47,618 bases of DNA from Chloroflexota bacterium (lineage in GTDB: Bacteria; Chloroflexota; Dormibacteria; Dormibacterales; Dormibacteraceae), in assembly GCA_005880695.1 (NCBI GenBank), contig VBGR01000059.1, positions 1 through 47,618 of the forward strand. The letters are read 5' to 3'. The stretch's first letter is position 1. Each line of letters opens with the position of its first letter. Shown one piece after another: positions 37,470 to 46,032 of this stretch. The notes beneath the pieces were generated by a model, which was not told the origin of the DNA, ran no database searches, and was given only the letters and a program-made list of their open reading frames with translations. Both the position numbers and the translations under genes were made by a program.

Positions 37470-38125
37470 CTATGACCGCGACCCGACCTGTCCGCGTACT
37501 CATCGCCGATGACCAGACCCTCTTTCGCACCGGCCTTGCGCATCTGCTTGGTGAGGATCCACGTGTCGAGATCGTCGGGCAGGCAGGTGACGGAGTTGAA
37601 GCGACGAAACTTGCCGCCACGCTCAAGCCGGACGTCGTCCTGATGGACTTGAAGATGCCCAACATGGACGGGATCGAAGCGACGCGGCAGATCGTTGAAG
37701 CCGATCCCTCGATCAAGGTCATGCTCCTGAGCACCTTCGACGCCGACAATCACGTGATCCAGGCTCTGAAGGCGGGCGCAGGTGGTTACGTCCTGAAGGA
37801 CTCGCGTGCCGAGGCTGTCGTCAGCAGCATTGTCGCGATCATGTCAGGCGAGCGGGTGATGGCCGGCGCGGTAGCCAACCGTGTGCTCGAGATGCTGACG
37901 GGCGCCACCACCCCCAAGCAGTTCTACGACGGGCTGACTGCCCGCGAGATCGAGATCTTGAGGTTGCTGGCGACGGGAATGGCCAACAAGCAGATCGCTT
38001 TTCGACTCAAGATCAGCGAGAAGACGGTCCGCAACCACGTGAGCAACACGTACGAGAAGCTCGGCATCTACGATCGCGCCCAGGCCGTCCTGTACGCGGT
38101 GCGCAAGGGACTGGTCGAGGTCTAG
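37466..38125 (+). CDS. LuxR/NarL-type response regulator 2
   Basis: This 219-residue protein is a complete NarL-family regulator. The receiver has VLIADDQTLF (D15, D16), the phospho-Asp in VVLMDLKMPNMDG (D61) and Lys in GGYVLKDSRAE. The output helix-turn-helix is LTAREIEILRLLATGMANKQIAFRLKISEKTVRNHVSNTYEKL. It is translationally coupled to the histidine kinase and should be its cognate partner. A terminator hairpin and T-run follow the stop. Confidence 0.95.
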   Translation: MTMTATRPVRVLIADDQTLFRTGLAHLLGEDPRVEIVGQAGDGVEATKLAATLKPDVVLMDLKMPNMDGIEATRQIVEADPSIKVMLLSTFDADNHVIQALKAGAGGYVLKDSRAEAVVSSIVAIMSGERVMAGAVANRVLEMLTGATTPKQFYDGLTAREIEILRLLATGMANKQIAFRLKISEKTVRNHVSNTYEKLGIYDRAQAVLYAVRKGLVEV

Positions 38126-38145
38126 CAACCAACCAGTCAGCTGGT

Positions 38146-38194
38146 CAAGCCGACGGACGCGTCCGCTGGCTTGGGAGTACCGCCCGGGTTTTTT
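38146..38194 (+). terminator. Terminator region after response regulator 2
   Basis: CAAGCC (38146-38151) pairs with GGCTTG (38168-38173) around the palindrome CGGACGCGTCCG (38154-38165). A GC-rich CGCCCGGG then leads to TTTTTT (38189-38194). The T-run is 15 nt past the stem, so termination may use the second, smaller GC-rich element. The convergent gene ends inside the T-run. Confidence 0.55.
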
Positions 38195-38537
38195 ACTTCC
38201 CGCCCACGATGGCGTCGTCGACGGAACGCTTCAGCTTAAGCATCGCGTCGGCGGAGACGGGCAGGTCGTCAAGCCAGACGAAGATCGCATCGACGATCTG
38301 ACGCCAAGCCCCGACCTGCCGCGTCATCACGCCCCCCCAGTACGACCTGGACCAGCCGGCTGCTGTCAAGAAGCCGGCCACAAAGCAGCAGAGACAGGCA
38401 GTCAAGGCCACGTCCCAGCCGATCCATCCGTCTGGACGGAGCGAAGCGATTATGTAGAGGCCGAGAGCCAGGTTGGTGGCGACGGACGCCGGCAGGATGA
38501 TTCGAAAGAAAATCGTTCCTCGTGCCCTGCGCCCCAT
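38193..38537 (-). CDS. Small membrane protein of unknown function
   Basis: This 114-residue protein has two hydrophobic helices (IILPASVATNLALGLYIIA; VALTACLCCFVAGFLTAAGW), a basic N-terminus (MGRRARG) and a soluble C-terminal helix-rich tail (QIVDAIFVWLDDLPVSADAMLKLK). The start at 38537 is chosen because AGGGGGG lies about 8 nt upstream; ATG 38609 would add 24 residues. It is not a family I recognise. It sits between two LuxR-type regulators on the other strand, so it may be a membrane partner of that island. Confidence 0.7.
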   Translation of the reverse strand: MGRRARGTIFFRIILPASVATNLALGLYIIASLRPDGWIGWDVALTACLCCFVAGFLTAAGWSRSYWGGVMTRQVGAWRQIVDAIFVWLDDLPVSADAMLKLKRSVDDAIVGGK

Positions 38538-38717
38538 TTGCAACCCCCCTGAGCCTGGTCTGTTAAGGCCAAAATCGCTCCCCCCGACCATGACACTGCC
38601 CAGGCTCAAAGCAAATGAGGAAGATGTCCCGGTTGGTGGGTACCGGGTACCAGGCAGCGCTTGCGTCCGATGCTCAACCTCGACCGCCTGGTCCCGATTG
38701 GAGTACGAACCTTCCCA

Positions 38718-38747
38718 TTACAAATTCAGGGATTCGAAACGTACATT
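38718..38747 (+). promoter_or_regulatory. Promoter of the pseudo-receiver regulator
   Basis: TTACAA (38718-38723), 18 bp and TACATT (38742-38747). The -10 box ends 6 nt before GTG 38754, which is in frame with the regulator, so this supports a leaderless start there. Confidence 0.45.
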
Positions 38748-38753
38748 CCGGCT

Positions 38754-39458
38754 GTGATCGTCGTGCCGAACGGGTCCGCGCGCGCGAGTCCGCTGACTGG
38801 CGAAACTTCCAGCGAGCCGCGCATCCTGCTGATCGATCAGCAGGCGCTCTTCCTCGCCGCGTTGGAGAGCTTGCTCTCGGCGCCAACCCTGAACGCCAGA
38901 GTCGAACTCACTTCCCGCTCCGACACCGGCCTTACGATTGCTCGTCAGGGGGAGACTGACCTCGTGGTCTGCGAATTGCAGACCCAGCCGCTGCCGGCTC
39001 AGGAGCTGGCCGACCTGCTCGCTCAGCAGGAGCCGCGCATACCAGTGATCCTGCTCGCCGGCTCTGAGGATGATGCTCTGCTCATGGCCGCCGTCTCCTC
39101 ATCTGCGGCCGGCATCTTCTACAAGGACTCGGCGTACGAAGAGTTTCTGGTCGGCGTGCGGACCGTGCTGTGCGGCCATCGAGCGGTGGGTGCCGGCGTG
39201 ATGCAGAGGGTGCTGACGCGGATCGGCAACGAAGCGTCCCTGGTACGCACTTACCCAGGCAGCCTGCTCTCGCCCACCGAGGTTCAAATCCTGACCCTGA
39301 TCGGCGAGGCCAAGTCGATCCCGACCATCGCCGCCGCGCGCGGCATCAGCAGCAAGACGGTTCGCAACCATCTCGCCAGCATTTACCGAAAGCTCGACCT
39401 CCACGGCCGCATCGAGGCGATGCTGATCGCCTCGCGGATGGGCCTGACATCAGATTGA
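38754..39458 (+). CDS. LuxR-type regulator with degenerate receiver (Asp to Glu)
   Basis: The GTG start gives 234 residues; ATG 38661 would add 31 unconserved residues. The receiver-like domain begins ILLIDQQALFLAALESLLS, where one of the two acidic-pocket residues is Gln (D28, Q29). The phospho-acceptor position is Glu (VVCELQTQP, E74), and the conserved Lys is kept (IFYKDSAYEE, K124). Glu can mimic phospho-Asp, so the protein may be locked on and phosphorylation-independent. The C-terminal LuxR helix-turn-helix is intact (LSPTEVQILTLIGEAKSIPTIAAARGISSKTVRNHLASIYRKL). It lies 102 bp before the type IV pilus operon on the same strand and could control it. Confidence 0.85.
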   Translation: MIVVPNGSARASPLTGETSSEPRILLIDQQALFLAALESLLSAPTLNARVELTSRSDTGLTIARQGETDLVVCELQTQPLPAQELADLLAQQEPRIPVILLAGSEDDALLMAAVSSSAAGIFYKDSAYEEFLVGVRTVLCGHRAVGAGVMQRVLTRIGNEASLVRTYPGSLLSPTEVQILTLIGEAKSIPTIAAARGISSKTVRNHLASIYRKLDLHGRIEAMLIASRMGLTSD

Positions 39459-39560
39459 AGTGGAACCTGGTCCTGGCGTCCGGCCGGAGTCGGGACAAAC
39501 GACCTAATCGGTAGGCAAATTCCTATTCCTCGAAAGGGTAAGCAGCGCCAACATCTGCCC

Positions 39561-41297
39561 ATGACACCGGAGGGGGTTGATGTTGTTCCGCGGCTGGTCA
39601 CAACAGAGTCTGAGCAGAGGCTAGGGCAGCTCCTCCTGATGAGGGGTTTGATCACCGAGGAGCAATTGGCGCGGGCCCTCGACGTCCAGCGGCTGAACCC
39701 GGCGCCGGTGGGAGCGCTGCTAGTCAGCCAGGGGGCCATCGAAGAGGACGCGCTGACTCTCGCCATCAGCGAACAGTTGGGCACCCAGGTGGCCGACTTG
39801 AAGCATGGCGAGGTGGACGCTGAAGCTGCACGCTTGATCCCGGAGGACTTCGCGCGGCGCAACCTGGTACTTCCTCTGCGCCGGGTCAATGGCCGCATCG
39901 CCGTCGCTATGAGCGACCCCGGGAACCTCTCCTTGATCAACGACCTACGGCTGATGACGGGGCTCCAGATCGAGGCTTTCGTGGCGGGCCGCACCGACAT
40001 CCTGGCCCACCTGAGCCGCGTGCACAGCGTGAGGCCGCGACTACAGCAGGCGGCGCGTTCCCTGGAGGAGTCCCGACCTCAGATGAGTGTCGGTGTGGAG
40101 CGGACCATCACGCTCGAGCTCGGCAACATAACGGCGGCGTCGCCGGCGGTCGAGATCGTGAACCTTCTGATCACGCAAGGTCTGCGCGATCGCGCTTCCG
40201 ACATCCACATCGAGCCGCAGAGAGAATTCCTGCGAATTCGGCTCCGGATCGACGGCGTCCTCCAGGACGTCGCCCACCTGCCCAACGCCACTGGGGCGGC
40301 GCTGGCGTCCCGCGTGAAGATCATGGCCGGCATGAACATCGTGGAAAGGCGGCGGGCGCAGGACGGTCAGATCAGCCTCAACATCGATGGCCGCGAGCTC
40401 GATTGTCGCGTTGCGACGATCGAAACGATCTGGGGGGAGAAGCTGGTCCTTCGGCTGCTCGATCGCAGCCGCTCATTGATCACCTTGCCCCAGCTCGGCT
40501 TTTCAAAGAGAGCCTCCTCCGAATACCACCGAATCCTGCATTCCCCTTACGGAATGCTGATCGTGTCGGGTCCGACGGGGAGCGGCAAGACCACGACCCT
40601 GTATGCCTCGATCAACGAGCTCGACAAGCAGGTCCGCAACATCATGACCATCGAGGATCCGGTCGAGTACATGTTCGACGACATCAACCAGAGCCAGATC
40701 AACAAGCTGGCGGACATCAGCTTCGCGCACGGCCTGCGCGCCATCCTCCGCCAGGATCCGGACATCATCCTGGTCGGCGAGATCAGAGACCGTGAGACCG
40801 CCGAGATCGCGGTCCAATCCGCTCTCACCGGCCACCTGGTCCTCTCTTCGCTCCACGCAACTGATGCGGTGGGCGCGCTTTTGCGCTTCATCGACATGGG
40901 AATCGAAGGCTTCCTGGTGGCCTCGTCGGTGAACGCGATCGTCGCGCAGCGCCTGGTTCGCAAGATCTGCGAGGCCTGCCGGGAACCGTACGAACCGGGG
41001 GCCGAGGAGCTGGACTTTGCCAACTCGCTGGGACTGCCGGCGCCAAAAGTGGTCTATCGGGGCCAGGGCTGCAGCCGCTGCAACATGACCGGGTATTTCG
41101 ACCGCATCGGCGTATTCGAAGTACTCGCCATGAACGACCGGCTGAAGCGCCTGGTCATCGCCCGGGCCAGCCACCGCGAGATTGTCGAAGCCGCGGTCGC
41201 CGGCGGCATGGTTCCGCTGCGCGCCGATGCCTGGGACCGTGTCATGGCCGGCGTCACAACCGTCTCGGAAGTTCTTCGGAGCGTCTACATCATCTGA
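39561..41297 (+). CDS. pilB: Type IV pilus extension ATPase PilB
   Basis: This 578-residue GspE/PilB ATPase has an MshEN-type N-terminal domain (RLGQLLLMRGLITEEQLARAL and LVSQGAIEEDALTLAISEQLG, a form that can bind c-di-GMP in relatives). Walker A is GPTGSGKTTT (K343), the Asp box MTIEDPVEYMFDDINQ, Walker B ILRQDPDIILVGEIRDRETAE and the His box LSSLHATDAVGAL. The C-terminal zinc cysteines are KICEAC and GCSRCNMTGY. It powers pilus polymerisation in the cytoplasm. It is the first gene of the pilus operon; the next gene starts 22 nt downstream. Confidence 0.96.
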   Translation: MTPEGVDVVPRLVTTESEQRLGQLLLMRGLITEEQLARALDVQRLNPAPVGALLVSQGAIEEDALTLAISEQLGTQVADLKHGEVDAEAARLIPEDFARRNLVLPLRRVNGRIAVAMSDPGNLSLINDLRLMTGLQIEAFVAGRTDILAHLSRVHSVRPRLQQAARSLEESRPQMSVGVERTITLELGNITAASPAVEIVNLLITQGLRDRASDIHIEPQREFLRIRLRIDGVLQDVAHLPNATGAALASRVKIMAGMNIVERRRAQDGQISLNIDGRELDCRVATIETIWGEKLVLRLLDRSRSLITLPQLGFSKRASSEYHRILHSPYGMLIVSGPTGSGKTTTLYASINELDKQVRNIMTIEDPVEYMFDDINQSQINKLADISFAHGLRAILRQDPDIILVGEIRDRETAEIAVQSALTGHLVLSSLHATDAVGALLRFIDMGIEGFLVASSVNAIVAQRLVRKICEACREPYEPGAEELDFANSLGLPAPKVVYRGQGCSRCNMTGYFDRIGVFEVLAMNDRLKRLVIARASHREIVEAAVAGGMVPLRADAWDRVMAGVTTVSEVLRSVYII

Positions 41298-41319
41298 CGT
41301 AACGGGAGGGGAAGTAGTC

Positions 41320-42534
41320 ATCGCAAAGTTCGCTTACCGGGCCTATTCGCCGAGGGGCAATCTGGAAGAGAAGCTGGTCGTCGGCGACACCGCGGCGGTC
41401 ATCCACCGCGGTCTCATCGATAGGGGCTACCGGGTGGTTTCCTTGCGCCCGGCCAAAAGCGGCTGGCGTTGGATGTACCGCGAGCTGCCGACCTTCTTCC
41501 ACGTCGGCACGTCCGATCTGATCCTGTTTTCCCGCCAACTGGCCACCTTCCTGAGGGTCGGCGTACCAATAACCGACGCCATCAAACTGCTACGGGGCGC
41601 CTCCAGCTCTGGTGCCTTCAGAGCGGCACTCGAGGACATCTGTGACGACCTCGACGCGGGCGAGTCTTTCTCGGTTGCCATTTCCCATCATCCGAGCGTA
41701 TTTAACAGCCTCTACGTCGACATGATTCGAGCCGCTGAATACAGCGGCACGCTGGACCGAGTCCTGGTTCAAGTCGCCACCTACCTGCAGCGACAAGACC
41801 AGGCTTTGAAGAAGCTGCGCAGCGCCATGATCTACCCCGCCGTCATCCTGACCTTGGCTCTGGGCGTCTGCACCGTGCTGACGGTGTTCGTGCTCCCCAA
41901 CTTCGTCTCGATCTTCAACGAGTTCCACGCCCAGCTGCCACTGCCCACCCGAATCCTCCTGGGCATCAGTGAATTTGCGGCGGCTTACCGGTTCCAAATC
42001 CTATGGGGAATGTTCATCGTCATCGTGGGGGTCATCGCATTCATGGCCAGCCGCCCAGGACGCATCTTCTGGGACTACACCGTCATCCGCCTGCCGGTGA
42101 TTGGGGGGATCGTCGTCTACAGCATCATCGAACGCTTCACGCGGACCCTCTCGACGATGCTCAGGGCGGGCATCCCGATCAGCCAGACCTTCGAGGTGGC
42201 CATCGCTTCAACCGGCAACCTTCGCTATCGGAGAGGGTTGGACGGAGTCAAACAGCGAATGCTGACGGGCGATGGTTTCTCCGCTCCCCTGGAAGCGACT
42301 GGGCTCTTCGCGCCGATGATGATACGCATGATCCGCGTCGGCGAGGAGACCGGCACGCTCGATTCCAGCCTCGAGCAGATTGCCGACTTCCTGAGCGAGG
42401 AGATGGACTACAAGGTCCGCAACATGATCGCGCTGATCGAGCCCTCTCTCGTGATCGCTGTCGGCGGTGCGGTCGGGTTCGTGGCCGTCTCGGTAGTCCT
42501 TCCGATGTATGGCCTCCTCAAAGCGGTCCATTGA
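41320..42534 (+). CDS. pilC: Type IV pilus inner-membrane platform protein PilC (AUC start)
   Basis: This GspF/PilC-type protein of 404 residues has two T2SSF domains (LILFSRQLATFLRVGVPITDAIKLL and VIERFTRTLSTML-type sequence, with GEETGTLDSSLEQIADFL) and three membrane helices (AVILTLALGVCTVLTVFVLPNF; MFIVIVGVIAFMA; LVIAVGGAVGFVAVSVVLPMYG). It anchors PilB and pilin assembly. The family N-terminus (M-x-x-F-x-Y-x-A) aligns exactly at IAKFAYRA. The first codon there is ATC (41320-41322), preceded at 8 nt by GGGAGGGG. No ATG, GTG or TTG lies in frame until well inside pilB (41182). AUC initiation is the simplest reading. Confidence 0.93.
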   Translation: MAKFAYRAYSPRGNLEEKLVVGDTAAVIHRGLIDRGYRVVSLRPAKSGWRWMYRELPTFFHVGTSDLILFSRQLATFLRVGVPITDAIKLLRGASSSGAFRAALEDICDDLDAGESFSVAISHHPSVFNSLYVDMIRAAEYSGTLDRVLVQVATYLQRQDQALKKLRSAMIYPAVILTLALGVCTVLTVFVLPNFVSIFNEFHAQLPLPTRILLGISEFAAAYRFQILWGMFIVIVGVIAFMASRPGRIFWDYTVIRLPVIGGIVVYSIIERFTRTLSTMLRAGIPISQTFEVAIASTGNLRYRRGLDGVKQRMLTGDGFSAPLEATGLFAPMMIRMIRVGEETGTLDSSLEQIADFLSEEMDYKVRNMIALIEPSLVIAVGGAVGFVAVSVVLPMYGLLKAVH

Positions 42535-42974
42535 AAGCGTGGTTTGGCGATCGCCGCCGAGCCCAAGCTGGAGCCACGCTGATCGAGCTCCTGGTCAGTG
42601 TGGTAATCATGGGTACGGCGTTGGTGCTTGTCATCGGGCTCTTCAGCACCGGCCTCCTGAACGCCACGGTGGCCAAGCGCGATTCCACCGCGCAGGCGGT
42701 CATGCAGTACGAGCTGGACCAGATCAGTGGCAGCTCTTATGACCCGGCTGCGCAGTCGTACTCAGAATGTTTTGCGAGCGAGAACGCTACCGAGCCAACG
42801 GGCCGGTTAGCGCTCCGGGGTGATTGCCCCGACGCCGGCTTCAGCATGCGCGCGGATGTGACGGTGGCGGCGGGGCCGGCCCCCAACCTTCAGGAATGGT
42901 CAGTGGCGGTGGTTAGCTGGGCGGCTCTCAACCAGATTGGCACCCCCGTGGCGGTCTACAAGGACAACCGATGA
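42531..42974 (+). CDS. Type IV minor pilin (PilV-like)
   Basis: The TTG start overlaps the pilC stop (TTGA). This 147-residue prepilin has a short basic leader and the class III motif QAG-ATLIELLVSVVIMG, with peptidase cleavage expected after Gly and Glu at mature position 5. The globular part has a Cys pair (SECFASE, LRGDCPDA). Minor pilins form the priming tip complex. The next gene overlaps by ATGA. Confidence 0.85.
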   Translation: MKAWFGDRRRAQAGATLIELLVSVVIMGTALVLVIGLFSTGLLNATVAKRDSTAQAVMQYELDQISGSSYDPAAQSYSECFASENATEPTGRLALRGDCPDAGFSMRADVTVAAGPAPNLQEWSVAVVSWAALNQIGTPVAVYKDNR

Positions 42975-43543
42975 CCGACTTTGTGAAGCGGCACGCCCGC
43001 GATCAGGGCGGCTACACCCTGATCGAGCTTCTTGTCGCTTCTGCGATCGGCTTGATCGTGATGAGCGGGCTCACCTCTGTAGTGCTGTCGTCGTTCAGGG
43101 CGGCCAGCATCGCAACCAGCCGGGTCGAAGCCAGCGGACAGATACGGAGTTTTCAGCTCGATGCCTACACCGATTTCGCCGGCAGCAGCCTGCCTACTCC
43201 TTCCGGCTGTGGTACGGAGACCAACCGCTGCACCACGCAAGCCATAAGTCTTCAGGGACTCCAATCGGGAAACACCACAATCCCATCGCCGGCTTCCTAC
43301 AAGGTCACCTATACCTGGAACAGCGCCAAGTTCATGCTCGACCGCAAGGTCGGCAGCATGGAGGCACGCCACGCAGCCACCAATGTGACCGACTTCTCCT
43401 GGTACGTCGATGGAACTTCCCTGCATAGGACCGTTGTCGTGAGTTTGACGGTCACGGTCCCCCTTTGCTCTGTTTCCCCCCGGCCAGCGCTGTGCTATTC
43501 CGAGTCACAGACGCTGCGTTTCTATCCGAGGGTCAGTCCGTGA
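42971..43543 (+). CDS. Type IV minor pilin (PilW-like)
   Basis: This 190-residue prepilin has the cleavage motif DQGG-YTLIELLVASAIGLIVM, Glu5 present. Its globular domain has paired cysteines (SGCGTETNRC, PLCSVSPRPALC) and a late SWYVDGTSLHRTVVVSLTVTV strand set typical of PilW-type sequences. It is coupled on both sides (ATGA before, GTGA after). Tip position in the pilus is inferred from family and gene order. Confidence 0.85.
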   Translation: MTDFVKRHARDQGGYTLIELLVASAIGLIVMSGLTSVVLSSFRAASIATSRVEASGQIRSFQLDAYTDFAGSSLPTPSGCGTETNRCTTQAISLQGLQSGNTTIPSPASYKVTYTWNSAKFMLDRKVGSMEARHAATNVTDFSWYVDGTSLHRTVVVSLTVTVPLCSVSPRPALCYSESQTLRFYPRVSP

Positions 43544-45171
43544 AGCTCATGTTGATTGGCGACCGAAAGCGGCGGCAGCAGGGCGGCGTCCTGAGCGGAG
43601 TGCTCATCATCACCGCTTTCCTCTCGATCATCGCGGGAACGGTGATGACCGAGGTTTCATCCCACTTTCTGATCTCGCGCAGCCTCGTGAACAAAGTCGC
43701 GACAGAAGCAACGACCACGTCTGCTGTCGAGGAGGCAGTCAACTTCCTACACAGCGCGCCGAGACCGCTCGATACGAGCTGCACCAGCCTAAGCCCACGC
43801 GTTGTCACCCTCAACGGCATGACAGCGGCCGCCAGCTACGTGAAGTGCGCCGCCGTGATCTCAGGCAACCCGTCCCCGGGTCTTACGAAGCTGCCCTCGA
43901 ACTCTCACTCATTCGAGCATGACGGCACCCATGTCGTGCTGCCAGGCCGTGACGACTACCTGATCGGCGATTCGAACGGCGATGTCTATGACTACGCCTT
44001 CGGCGGGTCCACCCTGCGTTGGCCGGCGTTCCAGATCAAAGGCGGACAGATAAGCGGACCGGCGATCGCGATGCCCGACGGCAGCCGGATCTCCTACCTG
44101 GTGCCGGTCTCTAGTCCCAACCAAGTGAAAAAGAACAAGTGCCGTAACGACTGCGTCGCACTCCTGACAGAGGATGCCGGCTCTGTGTCCTTCACGTGCT
44201 TCATGGACATCGACAGCGGAACAGTTAGGGCTGCACCGGCCGCTGGGCAGCGATTCCCCAACCTGACCTACTTCGGAGATGACCAGGGGGTCCTCTTCGC
44301 CTATACAGCAACACATGATGGGAACTGTGCCCAACAGGCGACTTTCGACGGCGACCAAAGCGTAATCGCTGGCCCACTGGTGTTTCCTGGGTCAGCGAGT
44401 TCTACAGACCAAATCTACGTGTTGGTCTCAGACGGCTCTGACAGCGAGCTCGTCCGCTATTCCTACACATCAGGCAAGTTCACCTTGGCGGATAGTCTGC
44501 CCCTGCCTTTCTCAACCGCCAATGGGATGGCGCTAGAGCAGCCGAATCTGCCGGCCAAGGTTGCGATCTCGTTCTCCGACGGCGGCGTCGCCATGGTCCA
44601 GATCGGCACCAATTTCAGCCTCACCCTGCTGCCAAGCGGCGGCGTGGGGACGGGCATTAACGGCGCGCCCCACTGGTGCCACTGCCCAGGCGGCGCCGAT
44701 CTGATTGGGCTGAGTGGTGACAACGACACCCTCTACCTGCTCGACGCAGGCATGAATAAAGTCGCTTCGTACGATGTCGGGCAGCCAATAGGTACCACGC
44801 CTGCCGCCGATTCGGCGGGCGACTGGTTCGTCGGCGCCGAGGATGGCGAGCTTTATGAGGTTGTGCCGCCCCCGGGGCAGTCCGGCCTGGTTCTTGGAGC
44901 GACCTTCGGGAAGGCCGGTTCGGAGTTCGGGACATCGACCATTGAGGGCGACTGCGGGGCCAACATCTGCGTCTACAGCGCCTCAGCGGACGGTCACGCC
45001 TACCTGGCGCGCCTCGACGCCCGCAAGGCGGACGTGGTCGCCTGCATCACATCCTCAACTCCCGCGTGTCAACCGGGGTTCAATCCGCGTCTGTGGGCGC
45101 GGATCGAAGCAGGTTCCGGGGCAGACCCTAAAGTCATCCATATCCAGGGCTGGTCTTACTATTCACCCTGA
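43540..45171 (+). CDS. Pilin-like N-terminus fused to a beta-propeller-like ectodomain
   Basis: The GTG start in a GTGA overlap gives 543 residues. The N-terminus is PilX-like: RRKQ-type basic leader, QQGGVLSGVLIITAFLSIIAG and a helix, but the usual Glu5 is not present. From about residue 130 the protein changes to repeated propeller-type strands: DDYLIGDSNGDVYDYAFGG, DDQGVLFAYTATHDG, DQIYVLVSDGSDSELVRYSY, NDTLYLLDAGMNKVASYDVG, GDWFVGAEDGELYEV and SADGHAYLARLDARK. Cysteine pairs are frequent. PilX and the propeller protein PilY1 are separate proteins in other bacteria; here both roles may sit in one chain as a pilus-tip adhesin. Confidence 0.72.
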   Translation: MKLMLIGDRKRRQQGGVLSGVLIITAFLSIIAGTVMTEVSSHFLISRSLVNKVATEATTTSAVEEAVNFLHSAPRPLDTSCTSLSPRVVTLNGMTAAASYVKCAAVISGNPSPGLTKLPSNSHSFEHDGTHVVLPGRDDYLIGDSNGDVYDYAFGGSTLRWPAFQIKGGQISGPAIAMPDGSRISYLVPVSSPNQVKKNKCRNDCVALLTEDAGSVSFTCFMDIDSGTVRAAPAAGQRFPNLTYFGDDQGVLFAYTATHDGNCAQQATFDGDQSVIAGPLVFPGSASSTDQIYVLVSDGSDSELVRYSYTSGKFTLADSLPLPFSTANGMALEQPNLPAKVAISFSDGGVAMVQIGTNFSLTLLPSGGVGTGINGAPHWCHCPGGADLIGLSGDNDTLYLLDAGMNKVASYDVGQPIGTTPAADSAGDWFVGAEDGELYEVVPPPGQSGLVLGATFGKAGSEFGTSTIEGDCGANICVYSASADGHAYLARLDARKADVVACITSSTPACQPGFNPRLWARIEAGSGADPKVIHIQGWSYYSP

Positions 45172-45174
45172 CAT

Positions 45175-46032
45175 ATGGCCCTCCCACGCTTGGCCGTCGA
45201 CCTCTCGGGCGGCCTGATTCGAGTCGTTGAAGGCGCGCTGGGTGGGCCGTTGCGTTGCGGGTCCGGCGGCACCGCGGCTGGCTCCATAGTCGGCGGCAGG
45301 GTGATCGACGCCAGCGCGGTCGGAGCCGCCCTCCGGCAGCTCTTGGCCCGCACCGAGATCGGCCAGAACAGGGCAATGATTGCAGTCAGCGACGCGGTCG
45401 CGACTTTCCGCGTCTTCAATTTCCCAGGTGACACGAACGATCGGGATGTGGACGCTTACGTAAATCGGCAATTGCTCCTGGACCCGGAGCGTATCGAAGT
45501 GAAATGGGCCGACATCCGAAGGGGGGCCGGTCACCGGCCCGTTTATGCCGCTGCCTGGGACCGCTCCCTCGTCAAAGGCATCACCGAAGCGGCCAGGTTT
45601 GCGGGCCTTGAGGCGGCGGTGATCGAGCTCAAGTCGGCGTCCCTGGCACGAGTCGTGGCGGCGCCGTCGTATGCGATTCTCGAAGTCACCCCCGATTCCG
45701 GTGAGATCTTCCTCATCGATGGCCACCTGCCTCAGGTCTGGCATAGCTTCGAGATCAGCGCCAAGGTTGGTGAGGACCTTACGGCGGCACTCGCCGGGCC
45801 GCTCCAATCGGTGCTGCGGTTCTACAAAGGTCGCCCTCAGAGCATCTTCGGACCCAGCTCGCCCATCATGATTTCCGGAGAGCCGGTCGTGGCGCAATCG
45901 GTGATGAGCGCGCTGTCCAAACTGGTGGGTCATCCGGTCGAGCCGGTCCCCGCACCCGCTCGAGTACCAACCGACGTTCGGCATGGAGCGTACCTGACTT
46001 GCCTAGGCCTCCTGATGAGGAGGACCGCATGA
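45175..46032 (+). CDS. pilM: PilM-like actin-fold pilus assembly protein
   Basis: This 285-residue protein shows the PilM/FtsA-like pattern: LAVDLSGGLIRVVEG at the start, a phosphate-binding-type strand MIAVSDAVATFRVFNFPG, VDAYVNRQLLLDPERIEVKW, YAAAWDRSLVKGITEAARFAGL, and a second half with LEVTPDSGEIFLIDG and MISGEPVVAQSVMSALSKLVG. PilM binds the cytosolic N-terminus of PilN and links PilB to the alignment subcomplex. It starts 3 nt after the previous stop and overlaps the next gene by ATGA. Confidence 0.85.
   Translation: MALPRLAVDLSGGLIRVVEGALGGPLRCGSGGTAAGSIVGGRVIDASAVGAALRQLLARTEIGQNRAMIAVSDAVATFRVFNFPGDTNDRDVDAYVNRQLLLDPERIEVKWADIRRGAGHRPVYAAAWDRSLVKGITEAARFAGLEAAVIELKSASLARVVAAPSYAILEVTPDSGEIFLIDGHLPQVWHSFEISAKVGEDLTAALAGPLQSVLRFYKGRPQSIFGPSSPIMISGEPVVAQSVMSALSKLVGHPVEPVPAPARVPTDVRHGAYLTCLGLLMRRTA

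Noticed and set aside
38620-38660. Tandem GGTACC repeats as an operator of regulator 3
   Set aside because: The near-palindrome is imperfect, about 100 bp from the promoter, and short enough to be chance in GC-rich DNA.
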